Of a stretch of 64,000 bases of DNA, positions 25,164 through 37,100 are shown in pieces. The notes under the pieces are model-generated. The model was not told the DNA's origin. It saw only the letters and a list, made by a program, of their open reading frames with translations, and searched no databases. The stretch is from Tachypleus tridentatus (taxonomy: Eukaryota; Arthropoda; Merostomata; Xiphosura; Limulidae): assembly GCF_004210375.1 (NCBI RefSeq), contig NC_134830.1:47621094-47685093 (forward strand), given 5' to 3'. The position numbers and the translations under genes are program-made. How positions within the stretch are numbered: position 1 is the first letter of the stretch; each line of letters begins with the position of its first letter.

Positions 25164-28100
25164 GCAAGTGTTCTACTAATATTATACTTTCCAATATCTT
25201 AAGTTGTTAAGTAAAATTTGTGTCACTATTATATTTACTTCTAACTAAAAATACACTGTTCATATAATGTGTGTTTACTACAACTTTTGTCACTATTGTA
25301 TTTACTACTACCTGAAAAGACACTGTCAATATAGTGTGCGTTCAGTATAACTTGTGTCAATATTGTATTTACTACACGCTAAAAATACACAGTGGTTATA
25401 TTGTGTTTTCAGCACAAGTTAAGTCACTATTTGTTTACTTCAGGCTAAAATACACTGTCCATATAGTGTGCGTTCAGAAGAACTTTTGTCACTATTTTAT
25501 TTACTTCTAGCTAAAAAGACATTGTCCATATAAAGTACGACTTCTGTCACTATTGTATTTACTTCAATCTAAAAAAGACACTCTCCATACAGTGTGCGTT
25601 AACTAAAACTTGTGTCGCTATTGTATTTACTTCTAGCTAAAATGACACTTTCTTTATTGTGTGTGTTCAGTAAATTTTTGTCACTATTGTATTTACTTCA
25701 TTCCACAAAGATACTGACCATATAGAGTGTGTTCAGTACAACTTGTGTCAAAATTTTATTTACATCTAGCTAAAAATATACTGTACATATAGTGTGTGTT
25801 CAGTACAACTTGTTTCACAGTTGTATTTACTTCATTCTGAAGAGACACTATGCATATTTTGTGTGTTCAGTATAATTTGTGTCACTATTGTATTTGCTTC
25901 TATGTATAAAGACATTATCCATACACTGTGTTTTGTATTAGTCTTGTGTCAATATTAAATTTATTTCTAGCTAAAATGACACTGTCCCTAGTGTTTATTC
26001 AGTATAACTTGTGTCATTATTGTATTCACTTGAGGCTAAAAAGACACTGTCCATATAGTGTATATTCAGTAAAATGTGTGTCACTATTTTATATACTTCA
26101 GGCTAAAAGAACACTGGCCATTTAGTGTGTGTTCAGTACAACTTGTGCCACTATTGTATTTACTTATATCTAAGAACACCCTGTCGAATTACTGTGTTCA
26201 ATACAACTTGTATCACTATTGTATTGCTTCAGGCTAAAATGACACTGTACTTATGTTGTGTGTTCAATACAAGTTGTATCACTTTTTTATTTACTTGTAG
26301 CTAAAAAGACACTGTCCATATAGTGTGTGTTCAGCACAACTTGTTTTGATTATTGTATTTACTTCTAGCTAAAAAGACACTATCCGTATAGTGTATTCGG
26401 TACAATTTATGTCACAATTGTGTTTACTTCGAGATAAGAAGAAAGATAGAGTTTTTTCATAGAAATAATACATCTTGCTTTCTAATAATGATAACTGATA
26501 GAGTTGTTTGACAGAAAGAATCCATCTAGTTTTCTAACAATAATAATTTATAGAGTTGTTTGATAGAAAAAATCCATCTAGTTTTCTAACGATAATAATT
26601 TATAGAGTTGTTTGACAGAAAGAATCCATCTAGTTTTCTGACAATAATAATTGGTAGAGTTTGTGAGAGAAAGAATCCATCTAGATTTTTGAAAATAATG
26701 AACGATGGAGTTGTTTGATATGAAAAATCCATGTTGTTTATTAACAACAGTATATGCTAGATTTGTTTTCCAAGAAGAATCCATCTTGTTTCGTGATAAG
26801 AATAAGTGATAGATTTATTTGATAATAGGAATCCAGTTATTTCAAAACAACAGTATTAGATAGAGATGTTTGATAGGAAGAATCCATCTGCTTTTATGAC
26901 AAAAATACTTGATAGAATAAAATGTTGTAGTTTTATCACAATAATAACTGATAGAGATGTTTGAAACAAAGAATACATCTAGTTTTGTGAGAATAATAAT
27001 TGATAAAGTTCTTTGATAACAAGAATACATCTAGTTTTCCGAAAATAGTATTTGATAGATATATTTGATGAGAATAATCCATTTAGTTTTGTGACAACAT
27101 TAATTGATAGAGATGTTTGATAGGAAAAATCCAGAAATATGTAAAAACGGCTCGTTTTGGTTGAGAAATTTTTTTACGAAGAGAAGCGAACAACATTTCA
27201 ACCTTCTTCGGTCATTGTCAGGTTCACAAAGAAAGAAAGAGGTAACTGACCGGAAGTTGACCACATGTTTGAAAGAGGTTGTTTAACTGAGTGTCGGAAT
27301 GTAGAGGACGTGTTTAGATGTTTGAATATATAATTTTATTTATTTTATTATATTAATATAGGTATAGAGGCGTTCCTTTGTATTGGTTTATTTTGGGTTT
27401 AAGTTATTGTGTAAGTAAGGCTTCTTTAATTTTGCGTTTGTTTATGTTTGTTTCTTTATTTAGTTTGAGTGTTTTCTATGGTTATGTTGTGTTTATTTGA
27501 CTTGCAGTGTTCGAAAACGTGTGAAGGTGACTTTTTATGTTCTTTGAATCTGGTTTCCATTTTTCTACTTGTTTCTCCAATATAGAAGTCGTGACAGTTA
27601 TCACATTGTATTTTATAAATAATGTTGGTGTGGTGTTTGTCAGTGTAGTTTTTACATAGTATAGACCTCAGTTTTGTGCCTGATTTTGAATAAATTTGGT
27701 ATTAATTGGAATGCCATATTTTGTTACTAGTTTTTGCCAAGTGTTGGTTATTTTTCTGCTGATGTCGGGAATATATGGTATGCAGCAGTATATGGTTTCG
27801 TGATTTTTTTATTCGTGAGATATATTTACTTTGGTTGGTTGATTTTGCTTTCTGTCATATAATGTTTTCATATAATGTTTTCTATGGTTTGTGGAGGAAA
27901 CTTATTGATCTTGATGAAGTATTGTTTTATTTTTTCTAATTCATCGTTAATTTTATCTGGTGAGCATAGTTTTATGGCTGTGTTTATTTGGTTTCTTAGT
28001 ATGTTGAGTTTTTGTTTTGTTTCATATGCTGAGTCCCAAGGAATGTATAGTCCAGTATGGGTTATTTTTCAGTGGATTCCTGTTTTAAATTGCGTATCGG

Positions 28101-31100
28101 TTCTTGTAATTTTGAGGTTAAGAAATGATATTTGACTGCTTTCTTCTTGTTCACATGTGAAGTTGATGTTGGGATGCATAGCGTAAATGTGATTGAAAAA
28201 ATTAAGTGTGTGTTCTGTAGATTTGAATCCCGCAACCATGTCATCTACATATCTGTACCAGTATAGTGGTAGATGTAATGCTGTGTTAATTACTTGTATT
28301 TCAACTTGTGTCATAAAAATATTGGCTAGAACTGGTGATACTGCGTTGCCCATGCTTAAGCCATTTGTTTGTATATAGTTGTGGTTGTTGAACATGAAGT
28401 TTGTCTTCATCGTGGTGAATTCTATGAGGGTTGCTTATTGGTTACTGGGAATTTCTATAGATGAGTTAGGGTCTCAGATATAGAGTTCTGAGTCTATCTT
28501 GCAGGCTTCAGCGGTTGTAACTTCTGTAAAGAAAGATATAACATCGAAACTGGCCATTAAGGCTTTATGATTAAGTTGATTAAGATTAGACATGAAATTA
28601 AAAGAGTCTTTGATGAATGAGCTGGCTGATGTTACATATTTGTAGGATGCCCATGCTATGTATTTACCAAGATTGTAATTAAACGATTCATATGTGGTCA
28701 TTATTGGTCGTAATGGACAATCTGGTTTATGAGGTTTGGAGACGCCGTATATTTGTGGTGTGCGTGAGTCGGTTTTGCGTAGGTAGGAATAAAGTGTTTG
28801 TGAAATTGTGTTGGCTTTTTCATTTTTAGTAGTAATTTGTTTAGTTGCGTTTCGTGTGTCTTTGTCAGATTTGTGTGTATTGGTTTAAATTTTTAGTGTC
28901 TGATAGGATGTTATTCATATTTTGGGTGTATTCATTCGTGTTCATTATGATTATAGCGTTTCCTTTATCTACGTTTAGAATTTTTATGTTTTGTCTTGTT
29001 TTAGGTTTTTAATGGAATTAATGTCTCTTTTTGAAAGATTGTTTTTTAGCTTTCTGTTTTGTGAAATTATGGTGATTGTTTTGTGGGAAAATTCTTTGAA
29101 AAAATCGTTTAAGATGTTGTTTTTAGGTGTTTCTGAAAAATATAAATTTGTAATTTTACCTGGGAAGTTTGGCTGTTGGATGTCAATAACATTGTCTAAG
29201 TTGTCTTCTTTCTGTTGGTTGTTTTCGGTTGTTTTCTTGTTTTGATTTCTGTGGAAAGTATTGCAAGTCTCCTGGCTAGATCTTCTAAACATGTTTTGAT
29301 TTCTAAGGTTGGAATGTACCTAGGTGCTTTTGCGAATTTGAGTCCTTTGTTAAGTAGATGTATCTCGTCTGTGTTTAATTGTTGGTCGGATCTGCTAATC
29401 ATGAGGTTAGTCAATGGTTGTGAACCTGACGATGACCGAAAGAAGGTCGAAACGTTGTTCGTTTCTCTACGTAAAAAAATATTATCAACCCAAACGAGCC
29501 GTTTTTACATATATATATTTTTCTCTACAAGTGGGTTTTCTCGACATCACTGGAAAAATCCATCTTCGTTTCTCACAATAATAATAGATAGAGTTGTGTG
29601 ATATAAAGATTCGATCTTTTTTTTTTATGACAATAATGATCGATAGAGATATTTGGTATGAATAATCCATCTAGCTTTGTGACAATATTATTTAGTAGAG
29701 TTGGTTGACAGGGAAATCCCAGATAGTTTTCTGACAATAATAATTAATAGTTGTTTGTTAGGAAGCATTAATCTAGTTTTTAACAACAATAATTGATAGA
29801 GTTGGTTGACAAAAAAAACATCTTGTTTTGTGACAATAATATTTGAGAGAAATGTTTAATAGCAACTATCCATCTAATTTTATGACAATAATAATCGATA
29901 AAGTTGTTTGATAGTACGAATCTATCAGGATTTGTGACAATATGATAGAGATGTTTGACAGGAGAATCCATCTAGTATTCTGACAGTAATAATTTATATT
30001 GTTGATTGAAATCTAGAATCAATCTAGTTTTGTGACAATAATGATCGATAGAGTTGATTGACAGGAAGAATTTATCTAGTTTAGTGAGAGTTGTATTTAA
30101 TAGAGTTTTTGAAATGAAGAATCTATCTAGTTTTCTGACAATAATAACAGAGAGTATTGGTTGACAAAATAAATCCGACTAGTTTCTAACAATAATGATC
30201 GATGGATTTGTTTGATATGAAAATCCATCTAATTTTGTGACAATAGTATTTCATAGAGTTGTTTGATCCAAAACATCCAACTAGTTTTGTTACAATATTA
30301 ATCGATAGAGATGTTTGATAGAAAGAATCTATCTAGTTTTGTGACAATAATAATGGTTAAAGTTGGTTGACAAAAAGACTCCATGTAGTTTTGTGACAAT
30401 AATAACCGGTAGAGTAGTTTGATATGAAGAATCCATCTAGTTTTGTAACAATAATAATTGAGAGAGTCGTTATACTGGAAGAATCCGTCTAGTGTTTGTG
30501 GCATTAATAAATTATAGAGTTTTGAAAGGGAGAATCCATCTAGCTGTATGACAATATTAAATGATAGTATTGTTTGATAGCATGAATCCATTAAGTCACA
30601 ATAATAACTGATAATTCGTTTGATAGGGAGAACCTATCTAGTTGTGTTAAAATAACAAATGTTAGATTTGTTTGCAAGGAAGGATCCATCTACTTTTTGC
30701 GACAATAATAAATAACAGTTTTGTTTGCCAAGATCAATTCACCTAGATTTGGAACAATAATAATTGATAGAGTTCTTTTATTAGAAGAATTTATCTAGTT
30801 TTGTGACAATAATAATTGATAGAGTTGGTTAAAAAAAGAATCCATTTTGTTTTATGACAATAATGAACAACAGTTGTTTGATATGAAGAATCAATTTAGC
30901 TTTCTGGCAATAATAACTGATAGAGTTGTTTGATATGAAGAATCAATTTAGCTTCTGGCAATAATAACTGATAGAGTTGTTTGATAGGAATAATATATGT
31001 AGTTTTGAGAGAATAATAATTTATAAAGTTGTTTGACAGGAAGAACCATTCTAGTTGTGTGACATTTATTTGATAGATTTGTTTGATAGGAAGAATACAT

Positions 31101-34100
31101 ACAGTTTTGTCACAATAATAATTGATAGGATTGTTTGACACAAAGAATCCATTTAATTGACACAATAATTGACAGAATTGTTTGATGAAAAAATCCAGTT
31201 ATTTTTGTTACAATAATGAACTATAGAGTTCTTTGATATGAAGATTCCACGGAGTTTTGTGACAATAGTACATGATAGAGTTCTTTGATAGAAAGACACA
31301 TTTAGTTATGTGACAATAATAATTGATAGAGATCTTTGTCAGAAAGAATTTAACTAGTTTTTACAATAATAATTGATAAAGTTGTTCCACAGTAAGAACC
31401 ACTCTTGTTGGGTTACAATAATATTTGATAGATGTGTTTGCTAAGAAGAATCCATATAGTTTTCTCACAATAATAATTGATATATTTGTTTGGTTGGAAT
31501 ACTCCATTTATTTTGCGACAACAATAATCGATAGAGTTGTATGATATGAAGCACCAATCTGGAGTTGTGACAGTAATAATTGGTAGATTTGTTTGACAGG
31601 ACACATCCCTTTAGTTTTGTGTCAATAATAATTACTGAAATTGTTTGATAGTTAGAATCAGTCTAGTTTTGTAAGAATAATAATTGATAAATTTCTTCGA
31701 TAGGAAGAACCCATCTAGTTTTATCATAATAATAATTGACAGAGTTGATTGATAAAAAGAATCCATCTAGTTTTGTGATAATAATAATTAATAGATTTGT
31801 TTGATAACAATAATTCGACTAGTTTTGTGACAATCGTAATTGAGTTGAGAGATTTTTTGATAGGAAGAATCCGTCTACTTTTGTGACAATAATAATTGAT
31901 ATAATTGTTACATATGAAAAATATATGTAGTATTGTGAGAATAATAATTGATAAATTTGTTCAATAGGAAGAACCATTCTAGTTGTGTGACAATAATATC
32001 TGAGAAATTTGTTTACTAAGAAGAATTCAAAAAATTTAGGGACAATAATAACTGAAAGTATTGTACGATAGAAAGAATCTACCTAATTTTGCGACAGTAA
32101 TGAAAATTAGAGTTCATTGATATGAAGAATCCATTTGGTTTTGTGACAATAATAATTGATAGATTTGTTTGATAGGAAAAATACATATAGTTGTGTCACA
32201 ATAATAATTGATAGAGTTGTTTGACAGAAAGAATTCATCTAGTTTTCTAACAATAATAATTTATAGAGTTGTTTGACAGAAAGAATCCATTTAGTTTTCT
32301 GACAATAATAATTGATAGAGTTAAGTGAGAGAAAGAATCAGTCTAGTTTTGTGAAAATAATAATCGGTAGAGTTGATTGATATGATTAATCTATCTAATT
32401 TTGTAACAATAATAATTCACATAGTCGTTTTGCTGAAAGAACCTATCTAGTGTTTGTAACATTAATAAATGATAGAATTGATTTATAGGAAGAATCCATC
32501 TAGTTGTGTGACAATAATAATTGATAGATTTGTTTGCTAACAATGATCTATATAGTTTACTGAAAAACTAATTGATAGAGTTCTTTGACAGAAAGAATCC
32601 ATCTAGTTTTCTGTCAAGGAACTAGTTTTCTGACAATATTAATTGAAATGCTGTTTGGTAGCATAAATCCACCTAGATAAGTCACTATAATAATTGATAA
32701 GTTTGTTTGATAAAAATAATCCATCTAGTTTTATGACAATAATAATTTATAAAATTATTCGACGGAAATAACACATCTAGTCGCGTGACGATAATAAATG
32801 TTAGATTTGTTTACTAAGAAGAATCCATCTAGTTATTGTGACAATAGAAATTGATAGATTTATTTGTTAAGAACAATCCATCTAGATTTCTGACTATAAT
32901 AATTCATACAGTTGTTTGACAAGAAGAATCACTCTAGTTTTGTGACGATAATAATTGATAGAATTGTTTGATGGAAAGAATCCATCTAGTTTTGTGACAA
33001 TAATGAAATGTTGTTTGATATGAAGAATCAATCCAGTTTTCTGACAGTAGTATTTGACAGAGATATTTGATGGGAATAATCCATCCCTTTTTGTAACAAT
33101 ATTAATTGATAGGAAAAATCCATCTTCTTTTCTCACAATAATAATATATAGAGTTTTGTGATAAAAAGAATTGATCTACTTTTGTGACAATAATGATCGA
33201 AAAAGATGTGTGCTAAGAAAAATTCATCTAATTTAATGACAATAGTATTTGATAGAGTTGGTTAATAGGGAGATTTCACCTAGTTTCGTGGCAATAATAA
33301 TTGATAGAGTTCTTTGTAAGAAGGAATCCAACTAGTTTTTTGACAATAACAGTCGGTAGAGTTGTGTGATATAAGGAACCTATCTAGTTTTGTGACAATA
33401 ATATTTTAGAGAAATGTTTACTAGCAACAATACATCTAATTTTATAACAATAATAATTGATAAAGATGTTTGATAGAATGAATCGATCAACTTTTATTAA
33501 TATAATAATTGATAGATTTGTTTTCTAAGAATAATCCATCTACTTTTATTACAACAATAATTGATAGATTTGTTTAAAGGTGGAATCCATCTAATTTTGA
33601 GACAATAGTATTCAATATAGATGTTTGATAAAAGGAATCCATCTATTTTGTTACAATATTAATTGATAGATTTTTTGATAGGAAGATTCCTTCTCGTGAT
33701 AATAATAATTTAAGGTGTTATTTGACTGTAAGAATCCATCAAGTCTTTGTGAGAATCTCAATTGATAGAGTTGTTTGGAAGGAAGAATCCTTGTAGTTTG
33801 TGTAATAATAAGTGATAAAGTTGTTTGATAGGAAGACCCCATGTAGTTGTGTGACAATAGCAATTAATAGATTTGTTTGCTAGGAAGAATTACCAGGTTT
33901 TACGGCAATAATAATTGATATAGTTGTTTAAAAGGAAGAATCCCTCTAGTTTTGTGACAATAATAGCTGTTATAGTTGATTGAAACGATGTATCCATCTA
34001 CTTTTGTCACAATAATAATTGATAAATTTGTTTGCTAAGGATTGTTTGTTTGTTTGTTTTTTGAATTTTGCACAAAGCTACTCGAGGACTATCTGTGCTA

Positions 34101-37100
34101 GCCGTCCCTAATTTAACAGTGTAAGACTAGAAGGAAGGCAGCTAGTCATCACCACCCACCGCCAACTCTTGGGCTACTCTTTTACCCACGAATAGTGGGA
34201 TTGATTGTAACTTTATAACGCCCCCACGGCTGAAAGGGCGAGCATGTTTGGCGCGACGGGGATGCGAACACGCGACCCTCAGATTACGAGTCACACGCCT
34301 TAACACGCTTGGTGCTAAGGATAATCAACAAGTTTTGAGGCAATAATAATTGATGGAGATGTTTAACAGGAAGAATCATCTAGTTTTCTCACAGTAATAA
34401 CTTAGAACGTTGGTTGATAAAAAGAATACATCTCGTTTTGTGACAATAATAATCGATAGATATCTTTGAAATGAAAAATGCATCTAATTTTGTGACAATG
34501 GTAATTCACAGAATTATTTGACAGAAAAAACAACTAGTTTTGTGACAATAATAATCAATAGAGTTGTTTGACAGAAACAATATATCTAGTTTTTTACAAT
34601 AATAATTGATAGAGAATATTGACAAGAAGAATCCATCTAGTTTTATGACAATAATAATTTCTAAAGTTGGTTGGCAAAAAATAATCTATCTAGTTTTGTG
34701 ACAATAATAATTGGTAGATTTGTTTGATATGAAAAATCCGTCTAGTTTTGTGACAATAATAATTGACAGAGTCGTTTTACTGGAAGAATACATCTAGTGT
34801 TCGGGCATTATTAAATGATAGCGTTGTTTCATAGAAAGAATCCCTCTAGTTTTATAAGAATAATAATCGATAAAGTTCTTCCATAGGAAGAACCCATCTA
34901 GTTGTGTGACAATAAAACTTGATAGATTTGTTTGCTAACAAAAATCTATCTAGTTTACTATAAATAATAATTTATAGAGTTGATTGAGTGGAAGAATCAA
35001 TCTACTTTTGTGATAATAAGAAATGATAGAGTTCTTTAAGAGGAAGAATCAATCGAGTTTTGTTACAATAGTAATTGATAGTGTTATTTTATAGCACGAA
35101 CTCCACAAAAATATCTATTACTATTTTGATTTATAGGAAGAATCCATCTACTTTTATGACAATAATAATTGATAAAGTTATTCGATAGGAAGAACCCATC
35201 TAGTTGTGTGGCAATAATAAATGTTAGATTTGTTTGCTAAGAAGGATCCATCTAGTTTTTGTGACAATAATAATTGATATAATTCTTTGATAGTAAAAAT
35301 GCATCTAGTTTTCTGACAATAATAATTGGTAGAGTTGTTTGATATGAAGAATCCGTCAGGTTTTGGAGCAATAGCACATGAGAGAGTTGTTTGATATGAA
35401 GAATCCGTCTAGTTTTGGAGCAATAGCACATGAGAGAGTTGTTTAATAGGAAGACTTCATTTAGTTTTGAGGCATTAATAATTGATAGAGGATTTTGAGA
35501 GGAAAAATTCCTTAATTTTCTGAAAACAATAATTGATACAGTTGGTTAGGGTGACGGAATCCATCTAGTTTCCTGACAATAATAATTGATAGAGCTGGTT
35601 GACAGGAAGAAACCATCTAGTTTTGTGAGCATAGTGAAGATAGGATTTTTGATATTAAGAATTCATCTAGTTTAGAAGACCTAGCCAGGAGACTTGTGGT
35701 ACTTTCTACAGAGAACAACAACAAGAAAACAACCAAAAACAACCAACAGAAAGAAGACAACTTAGATAATTTTATTGACATCCAACAGCCAAACTTCCCA
35801 GGTAAAATTACAAATTTATATTTTCCAGAAACACCTAAAAACAACATCTTAAACGATCTTTTCAAAGAATTTTCCCACAAAACCATCAACATAATTTCAC
35901 AAAACAGAAAACTAAAAAACAACCTTACAAAAAGAGACATTAATTCCATTAAAAACCTAAAACATGACAAAAACATAAAAATTCTAAAAGCAGATAACGG
36001 TAACGCTATAGTCATAATGAACACGAATGAATACATCCAAAAAATGAATAACATCCTATCAGACACGAACAAATTTAAACCAATACACACAAATCCAACA
36101 AAGACACACGAGACGCAACTGAACAAATTACTACTACAAATGAAAAAAGCCAACACAATTTCACAAACACTTTATTCCTACCTACGTAAAACCGACTCAC
36201 GCACACCACAAATATACGGCATCCCCAAACCTCATAAACCAGATTGTCCATTACGACCAATAATGTCCACATATGAATCGTTTAATTACAATCTTGGTAA
36301 ATACATAGCATGGGCATTCTCCAAATATGTAACATCAGCCAGCTCATTCATCAAACACTCTTTTAATTTCAAGTCTAATCTAAATCAACTTAATCATAAA
36401 GTTTTAATGGCTAGTTTCGATGTTATATCCCTCTTTACAGAATTTCCAACCACTGAAGCCTGCAAGATAGACTTAGAACTCTATATCCGAGACCCTAACC
36501 CAACCATAGAAATTCCCAGTAACCAGTTAGCAACCCTAATAGAATTCACCACGATAAACACAAACTTCATGTTCAACAACCAAAACTATATACAAACAAA
36601 TGGCCTAAGCATGGGCAACCCAGTATCACTAGTTCTAGCCAATATTTTTATGACACAAGTTGAAACACAAGCAATTAACACAGCATTACATCCACCACTA
36701 TACTGGTACAGATATGTAGATGACACGGTTGCGGGATTCAAATCTACAGAACACATACTTAATTTTTTCAATCACATTAACTCTATTCATCCCAACATTA
36801 ACTTCACATGTGAACAGGAAGAAAGCAATCAAATATCATTTCTTAACCTTAAAATTACAAGAACCGATACACAATTCAAAACAGAAATCCACCGAAAAAT
36901 CACCCATACTGGACTATACATTCCTTGGGACTCAGCACATGAAACAAAACAAAAACTCAACATACTAAGAAACCAAATAAACACAGCCATAAAACTATGC
37001 TCACCAGATAAAATTAACGATGAATTAGACAAAATAAAACAATACTTCATCAACATCAATAAGTTTCCTCCACAAACCGTAGAAAACATTATATGCACAC

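Larger units (their letters stand above)
27134..29551 (-). mobile_element. Penelope-like retroelement copy A, minus strand, with inverted pLTR ends
   Basis: Read on the minus strand it holds an N-terminal region (LLNKGLKFAKAP, then EIKTCLEDLARRL), a reverse transcriptase core and a GIY-YIG nuclease region, in that order. The 3' end carries a pLTR segment with a hammerhead-like motif (27186-27227, minus). The opposite end carries a related pLTR segment in plus orientation (about 29411-29551), so the ends are inverted repeats. Flanking copies of GGAAAAATCCA at 27123-27133 and 29552-29562 look like a target-site duplication within the 52-bp array. Confidence 0.88.
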
